From: GCA-2697345 sp049602715
GTDB taxonomy: Bacteria; Pseudomonadota; Alphaproteobacteria; Rhodobacterales; Rhodobacteraceae
DNA: 41,279 bases
Assembly: GCA_049602715.1 (NCBI GenBank)
Contig: JBMYRX010000007.1
Span: 1 to 41,279, forward strand
Direction of reading: 5' to 3'
The notes beneath the pieces are model-generated. The model searched no databases, was not told where the DNA came from, and saw only the letters and a list, made by a program, of their open reading frames with translations. A program made the position numbers and the translations under genes. Position 1 is the first letter of the stretch. The number at the start of each line of letters is the position of its first letter. Of this stretch, positions 33,597 to 41,098 are shown in pieces.

Positions 33597-35243
33597 ATGT
33601 CTGATCAGATAATAGTCTTTAAAGCAAAAAAAATAATTACCATGGATCACAATAATCCTGAAGCAACTCATGTTGCTGTTAGAAATGGTATAATTTTAGC
33701 CGTTGGGGATGCAAATTGTGCAATCGGTTGGGGCACCAAAACCGCTGTTGATACGACTTATGAAAACAAAATTATTTTACCAGGCCTGATTGAAGCACAT
33801 GCCCACGTTTCAACAGGCGGTGTCTGGGATTATATCTATTGTGGACATTATGATCGAGTGGACCCAATAGGCAATACGATTAAAGGTGTTTCTACAAAAA
33901 ACGCGTTAATAAAAAAACTTCGAGAGGCTCCCGGAGACGAAGCAATAGTGGGATGGGGTTTTGATCCAAATTTCCTTGAAGGCCCCCGATTAAGTAAAGT
34001 AGAGCTCGATCAAGTTTCAGAAACAAGACCGGTAATACTTGTTCACTCTAATTTTCATTTAGCTACAGTTAACTCAATCGCTCTTGAGAAAAGTGGCATC
34101 AGTACTGATCTTAATATTGAAGGTATCCAAAAAGGTGAGGATGGAACGCCAAACGGTGAATTACAAGAGTTCGCTGCGATGGAGCCAGCTCTCAGTATTG
34201 GAGGTATTACAATTGAAGATTTATCCAAAAAACCGAGTGCAGTAAGAAATTATGCTACGATGGCAAGGAATGTAGGAGTTACAACTATAGCTGACTTATT
34301 CTCTGATCTCGATCCACCCGAAGTAACCATGCTCCAGGAGGTTACAGCAGATGAAAACTTCCCTGTAAGATATATACCAATTATGAATGCGATGAGAGGT
34401 AATCCTGAACAAGAGGCAAAAAAAGCTCTAAAGCTAAAACTTAAGTCTTCAGAGAAATTGCGAATGGGAACAGCAAAGCTATTCACAGATGGAGCTATTC
34501 AGGGTTTCACGGCAAAATTAAATGAACCGGGTTACTTTAGCGGTCCTGATAATGGTATTTGGAACATGGAAGACAACCATTTTAGAAAAGCGGTTCTCGA
34601 ATTACACAAAGCTGGAGTAAAGATGCACATCCATACAAATGGTGATGCCGCTTCAGACTATGCAACAGACGTTTTAGAGGATGTAATTCGTGCTTTTCCG
34701 GACGCTGATCACAGACACACTTTGGAACATGTTCAGCTCGCGGACCGAGCTGATTTCATGAAAATGAACAAACTTGGAATATGCGTTAATCTATTTGCGA
34801 ATCACCTGTACTATTTTGGTGATATTCACTGGACAAAAACGTTAGGACCAGATCGAGCAAGTAGGATGGACGCCTGTAGAGATGCCGCTGAAATTTTTAA
34901 AAATAATTTTGCTATTCATTCAGACTCTCCTGTTACGCCCCTGGCTCCTCTAGTTACAGCTTGGTGCGCCACCAATCGGATAACAGAAAAAGGTAAAGTA
35001 TTAGGGACAACACAAAAAATTGATATAGAACAAGCATTGTATTGCATAACATTAGGTGCCGCCTATGTCTTAAAATTAGAACGTGAGATAGGTTCCATAG
35101 AGGCCGGGAAAAAAGCTGATTTTTGCATAGTAAACGTTGATCCAACAAAACAAATGCCTGAGAAGTTACGCGATATAGAAGTAGTTGATACTGTATTTAT
35201 GGGTATTCCAACATCCAAGCTAAAACCGATTCATTCACTTTAA
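33597..35243 (+). CDS. Amidohydrolase family protein (YtcJ-like)
   Basis: A 548-residue metal-dependent hydrolase of the YtcJ/amidohydrolase 3 group. The N-terminal strand domain is followed by GLIEAHAHVS (metal His68 and His70), TAKLFTDGAIQG, KMHIHTNGDAASDYATD and HTLEHVQLAD (further metal histidines), and IHSDSPVTPLAP (catalytic Asp). The C-terminus EIGSIEAGKKADFCIVNVDP closes the composite domain. The substrate is not known; the family acts on amide or ester bonds. It starts 42 bp after the M81 gene with AAGGA eight bases before ATG, so the two are one operon. Confidence 0.9.
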   Translation: MSDQIIVFKAKKIITMDHNNPEATHVAVRNGIILAVGDANCAIGWGTKTAVDTTYENKIILPGLIEAHAHVSTGGVWDYIYCGHYDRVDPIGNTIKGVSTKNALIKKLREAPGDEAIVGWGFDPNFLEGPRLSKVELDQVSETRPVILVHSNFHLATVNSIALEKSGISTDLNIEGIQKGEDGTPNGELQEFAAMEPALSIGGITIEDLSKKPSAVRNYATMARNVGVTTIADLFSDLDPPEVTMLQEVTADENFPVRYIPIMNAMRGNPEQEAKKALKLKLKSSEKLRMGTAKLFTDGAIQGFTAKLNEPGYFSGPDNGIWNMEDNHFRKAVLELHKAGVKMHIHTNGDAASDYATDVLEDVIRAFPDADHRHTLEHVQLADRADFMKMNKLGICVNLFANHLYYFGDIHWTKTLGPDRASRMDACRDAAEIFKNNFAIHSDSPVTPLAPLVTAWCATNRITEKGKVLGTTQKIDIEQALYCITLGAAYVLKLEREIGSIEAGKKADFCIVNVDPTKQMPEKLRDIEVVDTVFMGIPTSKLKPIHSL

Positions 35244-35253
35244 AGTAGATTCT

Positions 35254-35583
35254 TTATGAGCAAGAACCAGTAAAGTATTCTGCTCCAAGTTCATCGGTGT
35301 CATTTCTATTCGCTAGAGCGAGTATAACTGTCTTAGCCCCTCGCTGATAACTGAAAATAATATCAGAAGCTCTCGCCTTAATGTAATAAGAATTAGAATC
35401 AATTATCTTTAAGCTATGCGACTGTACATTATTAATTTTTAAATCCACACTTTTTATTTTTTCATTTATGATCAGTGAAACTTCGTTTGTAGTTTCAACT
35501 AGATCACACTCTAATTTAATTGGATCAGCCCGGAGTCCGACTGTCCAGTATAGTGTGAAAAAAAAGGCTATTAAAATTCGCAT
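35254..35583 (-). CDS. Small exported protein of unknown function
   Basis: A 109-residue protein I do not recognise. It has a signal peptide (MRILIAFFFTLYWTVGLRA, cleavage probably before DP), two cysteines only (Cys26 and Cys108, likely a disulfide in the periplasm) and alternating hydrophobic residues typical of a small beta-rich domain (EVSLIINEKIKSVDLKI). Size and cysteine placement recall small periplasmic proteins such as lysozyme inhibitors, but there is no convincing match. ATG at 35583. It is 64 bp downstream of rsmJ on the same strand and convergent with the amidohydrolase gene. Confidence 0.75.
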   Translation of the reverse strand: MRILIAFFFTLYWTVGLRADPIKLECDLVETTNEVSLIINEKIKSVDLKINNVQSHSLKIIDSNSYYIKARASDIIFSYQRGAKTVILALANRNDTDELGAEYFTGSCS

Positions 35584-35647
35584 ATTATAAACTCTCTCGA
35601 TTGTGAAAATAGTTATAAAACATACAAGAAAGATAGATCAACAAAAT

Positions 35648-36274
35648 TTATATACTCTTATTGATCATAAATACATCATATCTGGTCGACTTACCTAAAA
35701 TTTGATGGGAAGCTTTTATGCCACTCAGAGCCGTCTTACTATACCTAGGCAACTTCAAAACAACTCTATTTTTTGCTACCCCTAGAGCTATTTCAAGTAC
35801 TTCTGGATAATCCAAATCATCTCCCACAATTTTACGTATCAAACGCATTTCAAGATTAACTAAAGCACTTTTTTTTCTGGATGGATGCATGGGATCTATC
35901 ATTATAACATCAGGGGAAAGATCCTTAAGCAGTAATCGAGAGTCTCCGAAAAGAAGTGTCATTCTCTTGATAACTTTGCTTATTTCGTTATCAGTTCGCA
36001 ACCCCTCTTCTATCCCGCCTTTAAGTAATCCGTACATATGTTCAGAGCGTTCAATTAATGTAACTCTAGCACCCAAAGATGCTAGGACAAAAGCATCCTT
36101 ACCCAAGCCAGCAGTTGTATCTACGATATTGAGTGTTTTACTACCTTTAAATCCAACAGCCTTCGCTAAATCTTGATTTCGTCCTCCCCCAAACTTAAAT
36201 CGGTGAAGGACCGAACCATCTGTAAAGCTGCATCTGAGTTTACCATATTTTTCACTTTTTTCCAGGTGGGGCAT
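35648..36274 (-). CDS. rsmJ: 16S rRNA (guanine1516-N2)-methyltransferase, RsmJ family
   Basis: SAM-dependent methyltransferase acting on 16S rRNA. The 208-residue protein has the family's HRFKFGGGRNQDLAKAVG, the SAM motif I NIVDTTAGLGKDAFVLASLGARVTLIER, and the catalytic-region DPMHPSRKKSA. E. coli RsmJ is about 250 residues; the shortening is at the N-terminus, which starts just before the conserved block, so the catalytic part is complete. ATG at 36274. Nothing unusual otherwise. Confidence 0.9.
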   Translation of the reverse strand: MPHLEKSEKYGKLRCSFTDGSVLHRFKFGGGRNQDLAKAVGFKGSKTLNIVDTTAGLGKDAFVLASLGARVTLIERSEHMYGLLKGGIEEGLRTDNEISKVIKRMTLLFGDSRLLLKDLSPDVIMIDPMHPSRKKSALVNLEMRLIRKIVGDDLDYPEVLEIALGVAKNRVVLKLPRYSKTALSGIKASHQILGKSTRYDVFMINKSI

Positions 36275-36373
36275 TCATCTCTTTCAGTATTAACAAAGGT
36301 TAAAAATTATCACTTAATAAAACCATAAATGTTAATACCATTTAACGCTAGGGTAACATGAACTAATTTGAAA

Positions 36374-36541
36374 ATGATAAGTACAAATGTTACGTTAGGG
36401 ATGCCCATGGCAATAACTTTTGTGTATAAATTACCATGGGCTCCGTTCATACATATGGGAAACGTGGTTCGGGAGAAATACCGCGATAACACCAAAGTGA
36501 ACTACTCGACAAGCTATAATCAGAATAAAGAAACACCTTAA
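36374..36541 (+). CDS. Possible small protein, 55 codons
   Basis: An open frame from ATG 36374 to TAA 36539-36541, with alternative starts at 36401 and 36407. The stretch PMAITFVYKLPWAPFIHMG and the polar C-terminus look protein-like and the local base composition is less AT-rich than the flanks, but no good Shine-Dalgarno precedes any of the starts and I recognise no family. It overlaps the inverted repeats of this region and may be chance. Confidence 0.25.
   Translation: MISTNVTLGMPMAITFVYKLPWAPFIHMGNVVREKYRDNTKVNYSTSYNQNKETP
36403..36440. repeat. GCCCATGG/CCATGGGC inverted repeat
   Basis: GCCCATGG (36403-36410) and CCATGGGC (36433-36440) are exact reverse complements separated by 22 bases, about 290 bp upstream of chvI. 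They can form a GC-rich eight-pair hairpin in RNA, or act as paired protein sites; the core CCATGG is itself palindromic. Confidence 0.5.
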
Positions 36542-36600
36542 AAATGAACAAAATAATGTGTGTGAGACTGACATCTGCCAAAGTTTTTATACTTTTTTTC

Positions 36601-36663
36601 TTTGCAAAATATACCTTTGAGATTTGCAAAAAAATAATAAGCTTGTGCATTTTATGTGCATTT
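36601..36663. promoter_or_regulatory. Phased repeat array upstream of chvI, candidate response-regulator site
   Basis: TTTGCAAAA occurs at 36601-36609 and 36623-36631, and TGTGCATTT at 36644-36652 and 36655-36663. Start-to-start distances are 22, 21 and 11 bases, close to whole DNA helical turns. OmpR/PhoB-family regulators bind tandem repeats about 11 bp apart, so this is a candidate autoregulatory site for ChvI, whose ATG lies 69 bp from the last repeat. Confidence 0.4.
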
Positions 36664-36731
36664 AGTTTTTTTTAGTTCAACAAATAAAAAAACTGACGCA
36701 TAGTAACCAAATATTTTTAAAAAGAGGTTTC

Positions 36732-37418
36732 ATGACTTTTATTGTATTAGTTGACGATGATAATTCTGTACTAAGGCCGTTAACTGAACAGTTAGAGACC
36801 GAAGGGTATAAAGTAAAAGCTTTTCAATCTAGTCTTGACGCAAGAGATTTTTTTAAAACACAAAATCCAGATCTGGCAATTTTTGATATCAAAATGCCGG
36901 ATCTCAATGGATATCAACTTTTGAAAGAAGTAAGGTCAGATAATCCGAACCTACCTATTATTTTTCTTTCGTCTAAAATAGAAGAGCAAGACGAGTTGAT
37001 TGGTTTCACTTTAGGTGCGGACGATTATATAACGAAACCTTTTAGTAAACATCTTTTACTCGCTCGTGTAACTGCTGTGCTCAGGAGACATCAAACTAAA
37101 ATAATACCAAGCAGCGAAAAAATAATAAAAGCGGGTCCTTTGGAGATTGATCAAGAACGCCATCTCGTGACCTGGAAACATATACCTGTAAACTTAACAG
37201 TGACTGAAAGTATGCTTTTAGTATCTCTTGCTAAAAGGCCAGGAATGGTGAAAAATCGATCCCAATTAATGGACGCTGCTTATGATGGTACGATATATGT
37301 TAGTGATAGAACCATAGACAGTCACATACGAAACATTAGAAATAAATTAAAAACAGCCGATAGTACTTGTGACATTATTTCAACGGTTCATGGTTTGGGT
37401 TACAAACTCAACATATAA
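36732..37418 (+). CDS. chvI: Two-component response regulator ChvI
   Basis: A 228-residue OmpR/PhoB-type response regulator. The receiver domain (1-120) has the acidic cluster D8-D10, phosphoacceptor Asp52 (AIFDIKMPDLNG), LSSK and Lys102 (ITKPFS). The winged-helix domain runs from about 130 with VSDRTIDSHIRNIRNKLK as recognition helix and GLGYKL at the end. FDIKMP and GADDYITKPFS with the paired ChvG kinase identify the alphaproteobacterial ChvI/ChvG (ExoS) system, which controls envelope and acid-stress responses. AAGAGG precedes ATG 36732. ChvG follows after one base. Confidence 0.93.
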   Translation: MTFIVLVDDDNSVLRPLTEQLETEGYKVKAFQSSLDARDFFKTQNPDLAIFDIKMPDLNGYQLLKEVRSDNPNLPIIFLSSKIEEQDELIGFTLGADDYITKPFSKHLLLARVTAVLRRHQTKIIPSSEKIIKAGPLEIDQERHLVTWKHIPVNLTVTESMLLVSLAKRPGMVKNRSQLMDAAYDGTIYVSDRTIDSHIRNIRNKLKTADSTCDIISTVHGLGYKLNI

Positions 37419-37419
37419 A

Positions 37420-38976
37420 ATGTATAACAGTATATTAACAAAAATATTTATTCTAATTTTTGGTTTTAATATACTACTAATATCTTTTTTAATTGCAACG
37501 GAAGACACTGCGGAAGTCGAAATAAATCAGCGAAAAGAATTGTTAAACGAGCGCTCACATTTAATATCAGAGATTATCAGACCTATTTTGGAAAACCCCA
37601 GTCAAGAAGACGATTCAAAAGGTCTAAAAATATTGAGAAGGCTACAACCTTTACCTCTAGCCATTCACAAAAACCTCATTATAAGACCCTATAAAACTGG
37701 GCGCCTAGTAGAACTGCCAACACCACTCTTTGATGGTTCAGAACCAAATCTCATATCTGAAATTATGGTTGTATCTCTGCTAGAAGACCATCTTACCGAA
37801 GCTTTCGATAAGAGTATCAAATCTGATATACTAGATATGGTTTTTTGGTTTGGTAAAATATTTTTTGATCAAAAAATACTGACCAAAAAAATTGAAGTCG
37901 AAAGAACAAGGACTGATCCCTTGGAGCATGTAATACCATATGGTAAGGACATGTATGAGATACGTCTGATAGTACCTTTCAAAATTTCTGGCGAGACAGT
38001 CGCAACATTAGATTTAATCGATCACTATAATCTAAAGGAATCTTACTTAGAACGAAACTCATGGCGACTCTTTGTTCTCTTTACAATTAGTGGTCTAACC
38101 ATAATATTTGGGCTAATTTTGGCATTCTCGATAGCTCTACCGCTAAGGCGTCTATCCAAAAAATTAAACCGTAGTATCAGTAAAAAAAGTGTTTCAGAAG
38201 ATTTATTTAATTTTAAGGTTCGCGGCCTAGAAGGTCGAGGGGACGAAGTAGGTCTACTGTATCAAAACTTGCTAATACTTAACGATAAGTTGGCAAATTT
38301 ATTTTCAGACAAAGAAGTGTTCGCAGCCGATATATCCCACGAGTTAAAAAACCCATTAGCCTCAATTATAGCAAACTTAGAAAATATTCCACCCACATCA
38401 GATCTGTCGACAAGAAATGCACTTGACACAATCGCTAAGCAGGCTGACCGTATGAACCGTTTAATCTCTGAAATTTCAGACTCTGCACTGGTGGACGCAG
38501 AGTTGGTACAAGCAAAATGGGATCGCTTCGATTTATCCGTTTTGATCAACGACATTGTTACGAATATGACCGAAAACGCTAATGCGGTTCATGTGGTTTT
38601 AGATGCTAAAATTAATCCACGGATAAAATTTCTAGGTTTATCGGATAGAATTGCTCAAGTTGCAGTCAACCTAATCGAAAACGCCATTACGTTCAGCCCT
38701 GTTAGAAGTAAAGTTAATATTATATTAAAAAAATCATTTAGAAACGTTATTGAACTGATAATAGAAGACTCTGGACCTGGCGTTCCCGGCACAGAGTCGG
38801 AAAAAGTATTTGAAAGATTTTATACTAATAGAGTGGGCAAGAGTTTTAAAAAAAACAGCTCAGGTTTAGGCCTTTATATTTGCAAACAAATTGTTGAAGC
38901 ACATAATGGAAGCATACGGATTGAGAAATCAGAAAAGCTTAGTGGAGCACGTTTTATCGTTAGGTTCCAAGTATAG
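37420..38976 (+). CDS. chvG: Sensor histidine kinase ChvG
   Basis: A 518-residue inner-membrane kinase: first helix ILTKIFILIFGFNILLISFLI (about 5-25), a periplasmic sensor domain to about 210, second helix LFVLFTISGLTIIFGLILAF, a HAMP linker (SIALPLRRLSKKLN), the phosphoacceptor His307 (ADISHELKNPLAS), and the ATP-binding motifs VNLIENAITFSP, DSGPGVPG and SGLGLYICKQIV. A longer frame opens with GTG at 37369 inside chvI; the ATG at 37420, one base after the chvI stop, starts just before the first helix and is preferred, although its Shine-Dalgarno is poor. In many relatives hprK and PTS genes follow chvG; here a Gfo/Idh gene does. Confidence 0.92.
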   Translation: MYNSILTKIFILIFGFNILLISFLIATEDTAEVEINQRKELLNERSHLISEIIRPILENPSQEDDSKGLKILRRLQPLPLAIHKNLIIRPYKTGRLVELPTPLFDGSEPNLISEIMVVSLLEDHLTEAFDKSIKSDILDMVFWFGKIFFDQKILTKKIEVERTRTDPLEHVIPYGKDMYEIRLIVPFKISGETVATLDLIDHYNLKESYLERNSWRLFVLFTISGLTIIFGLILAFSIALPLRRLSKKLNRSISKKSVSEDLFNFKVRGLEGRGDEVGLLYQNLLILNDKLANLFSDKEVFAADISHELKNPLASIIANLENIPPTSDLSTRNALDTIAKQADRMNRLISEISDSALVDAELVQAKWDRFDLSVLINDIVTNMTENANAVHVVLDAKINPRIKFLGLSDRIAQVAVNLIENAITFSPVRSKVNIILKKSFRNVIELIIEDSGPGVPGTESEKVFERFYTNRVGKSFKKNSSGLGLYICKQIVEAHNGSIRIEKSEKLSGARFIVRFQV

Positions 38977-39125
38977 AAACCCTGAGTTCGATTTCAAATA
39001 AGAGGCTGTAACAAGAAAAGTAGTTAATTTACTCTGAATACTCTTTATTAAACTCATTTACATACCAAAAAGATCCGGAGTTACATTCTGACATTGTGTT
39101 CAATAAATCTTTTATTTATCCATTA

Positions 39126-39157
39126 CTGTAATCTTTAAATATTTACTAAAGTTACAG
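39126..39157 (+). other. Hairpin in the leader of the Gfo/Idh gene
   Basis: CTGTAATCTTTA (39126-39137) and TAAAGTTACAG (39147-39157) can pair over 11 base pairs with one bulged T and a nine-base loop, ending three bases before GAGG in front of the ATG at 39169. There is no T-tract, so it is not a terminator; a translational control element or a regulator dyad are possible. Confidence 0.4.
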
Positions 39158-39168
39158 CAGAGGTCGCT

Positions 39169-40170
39169 ATGGAAAAAAATAACAGAATTTCCGCCGCAAT
39201 AATAGGACTAGGGCGCTGGGGGCGGAACTTAGTTGATAGTACGCTTTCCGATTCCAAAAATAAATTATATTTTACGCATGCGATGACCCGAACTCCCAGT
39301 AAGGTAATAGATTATTGTGATAGGAATAACTTAATTCTAATAGATAGTTTTGATGATATTTTAAGAGAAAAATCAATTCAAGCAGTTGTGCTCGCCACAC
39401 CTCACAGTCAACATTCAAACCAAGTTATAGCTGCCGCAAAAGCTGGAAAGCATGTGTTCGTCGAGAAACCTTTCACCTTATCTTTAGAAGATGGTTTAGC
39501 AGCAGCGAAAGCTTGTCGTACTGAAAAAGTAAATTTAGCTATAGGCTTTAACAGACGTTTTCTACCAGCCTATAATGAATTGAAGGCACTTCTAAATGAT
39601 GGGAGATTGGGGACTCCTTTACACATCGAAGGTAATTTTTCTGGATCATTTGGGAATAATTACACCAAGGATATGTGGCGAGGTTCAATCACCGAAAACC
39701 CTGCAGGTGGTATGGGTGCTATGGGTATTCATATTTTAGATTTAATGATTGATCTTTTGGGGAAGGTTAAAACAGTTACAACCAACAGCAGCCGTAGAAT
39801 AGTTAAGACCCCCGTACATGATACGACTACAACTCAAATTGAATTTAATTCGGGAGCCACAGCGAATTTAACGACCATGACGGCAACTTCTTCAACCTGG
39901 AAACTTCATTTATACGGTTCATTAGGGTCCGCGTATTTACCCAACCAACATAAACTTGAGTTTACGAAAATCGATAATATTAGTGAAACGACTGAGTTTG
40001 AGTTTATAGATACCTTGGCCTTGGAATTAAATACATTTGCTGAAACGATATTAGGGGAAACGGATTTCCCTGTGAAAATTTCACAGGCCCTTGCTGGTGT
40101 TTCAGCCATGGAAGCTATAGCGAAATCAGCTGAGAGTGGCGTAAGGGTTGAGCCAGATCCAAATTTTTAA
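39169..40170 (+). CDS. Gfo/Idh/MocA family oxidoreductase
   Basis: A 333-residue NAD(P)-dependent oxidoreductase. The N-terminal Rossmann domain has AAIIGLGRWGRNL (about 9-21), AVVLATPHSQHS and HVFVEKPFTL (the EKP motif); the C-terminal domain has NRRFLPAYNELKALL, GNFSG and GGMGAMGIHILDLMIDLLGKV with the catalytic-region histidine. Members act on sugars, inositols and related polyols, so the substrate cannot be named. It stands alone, 192 bp after chvG, and is convergent with nth with 17 bp between stops. Confidence 0.9.
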   Translation: MEKNNRISAAIIGLGRWGRNLVDSTLSDSKNKLYFTHAMTRTPSKVIDYCDRNNLILIDSFDDILREKSIQAVVLATPHSQHSNQVIAAAKAGKHVFVEKPFTLSLEDGLAAAKACRTEKVNLAIGFNRRFLPAYNELKALLNDGRLGTPLHIEGNFSGSFGNNYTKDMWRGSITENPAGGMGAMGIHILDLMIDLLGKVKTVTTNSSRRIVKTPVHDTTTTQIEFNSGATANLTTMTATSSTWKLHLYGSLGSAYLPNQHKLEFTKIDNISETTEFEFIDTLALELNTFAETILGETDFPVKISQALAGVSAMEAIAKSAESGVRVEPDPNF

Positions 40171-40187
40171 AGTTTTTTAAACACACT

Positions 40188-40841
40188 TCAAGGTTTTCGA
40201 GCCTTAAATGCTGACTTACGGTTGGGATAACAAGTTGTACAAATTTCACAATCTCGTCCATCGCACCCTCTTGCAGTACAATATTGTCGGCCATAGAAAA
40301 TAATCTGGAGGTGGAGTTTGTTCCAGGAAGCTCTTGGAAAGATATTCTTTAAATCACGCTCAGTAACCTGCACATTTCTACCATTTGTCAGTCCCCATCT
40401 TTGAGCAAGTCGATGAATATGCGTATCAACGGGAAAGGCCGGTTGCCCAAATCCTTGTGAAATAACAACACTAGCAGTCTTATGCCCGACGCCAGGTAAA
40501 GTTTCCAAAACCTTTAAATCTTGAGGGACTTGACCACCATATTTATCTACTAATATTTTTGATAGATTAGATATTGCTTTTGATTTCTGGGGTGCTAAAC
40601 CACATGGCCTAATAATATTGTAGATATTTTCCAAGGGGATATGCTGCATGTCAAACGCATTATCTGCAAGAGCAAACAAATCAGGTGTTACCTTATTAAC
40701 TCGCTCATCTGTACACTGAGCACTGAGCAGCACAGCCACCAAAAGCTCGTAGTGGTTCTTGTGATTAAGTGGTACGAGAGTCTCAGGATAGAGTTGATTA
40801 AGTCTATTGAGGATAAAATCTGCTCGATCTTTTTTTAGCAT
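40188..40841 (-). CDS. nth: Endonuclease III
   Basis: DNA glycosylase/AP lyase for oxidised pyrimidines. The 217-residue protein has the helix-hairpin-helix LETLPGVGHKTA with catalytic Lys121 and Asp139 (FPVDTHIHRLAQRWGL). The C-terminal cluster loop has five cysteines (188, 193, 198, 201, 204). E. coli spacing is C-x6-C-x2-C-x5-C; here 188, 198 and 204 fit that frame but the second position (195) is Gly, so C193 or C201 probably takes its place. ATG at 40841. Confidence 0.95.
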   Translation of the reverse strand: MLKKDRADFILNRLNQLYPETLVPLNHKNHYELLVAVLLSAQCTDERVNKVTPDLFALADNAFDMQHIPLENIYNIIRPCGLAPQKSKAISNLSKILVDKYGGQVPQDLKVLETLPGVGHKTASVVISQGFGQPAFPVDTHIHRLAQRWGLTNGRNVQVTERDLKNIFPRASWNKLHLQIIFYGRQYCTARGCDGRDCEICTTCYPNRKSAFKARKP

Positions 40842-40918
40842 CTTTAAACAACCTCAAATCTTATCAATTAATCATTAAATCATATAGCTAAAAATTTCTT
40901 AATCAAAGAAGTAAAATT

Positions 40919-41098
40919 TCATATCATAAATAAAAATAGCAGAAATATAAATTTTTTAAATTGATTGTTAGTATCCTCAACCACAAAAACCTCTGGTACT
41001 TTTTCTTTTTTAACAATTGGTTCTTCACCTGGCATACCACCGGCAGATGCAAAACTTGACAGTAGACAAAATAATGCAACCATAAAAAATCTTTTCAT
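40919..41098 (-). CDS. Small exported or membrane protein, 59 residues
   Basis: An open frame from ATG 41098 to TGA 40919-40921, with AAGGA eight bases upstream. The protein begins with a clear signal peptide (MKRFFMVALFCLLSSFASA, cleavage before GG), continues with a short charged and proline-containing stretch (GGMPGEEPIVKKEKV, then EVFVVEDTNNQ) and ends with a hydrophobic segment (KKFIFLLFLFMI). No lipobox is seen. The layout (signal peptide, GG, acidic linker, C-terminal helix) resembles very short proteins common in Rhodobacterales and often misannotated; function is not known. It lies 77 bp upstream of nth on the same strand. Confidence 0.7.
   Translation of the reverse strand: MKRFFMVALFCLLSSFASAGGMPGEEPIVKKEKVPEVFVVEDTNNQFKKFIFLLFLFMI

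Larger units (their letters stand above)
36275..36731. other. Long intergenic region upstream of chvI
   Basis: 457 bp between the divergent rsmJ and chvI genes, unusually long for this window. It contains a possible 55-codon frame (36374-36541), near-repeats ACGCTAGGG (36344-36352) and ACGTTAGGG (36392-36400), an inverted repeat GTAACAT/ATGTTAC (36353-36359 and 36387-36393), the CCATGG-centred repeat at 36403-36440, and the phased repeats at 36601-36663 just before chvI. No tRNA or known RNA was recognised. Confidence 0.6.

Noticed and set aside
36310..36495. 61-codon minus-strand frame upstream of rsmJ
   Set aside because: No ribosome site or family likeness; it overlaps the repeat-rich intergenic region.
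36544..36675. 43-codon plus-strand frame before chvI
   Set aside because: No Shine-Dalgarno, very AT-rich Phe/Ile/Lys-rich text that overlaps the phased repeats; chance frame more likely.
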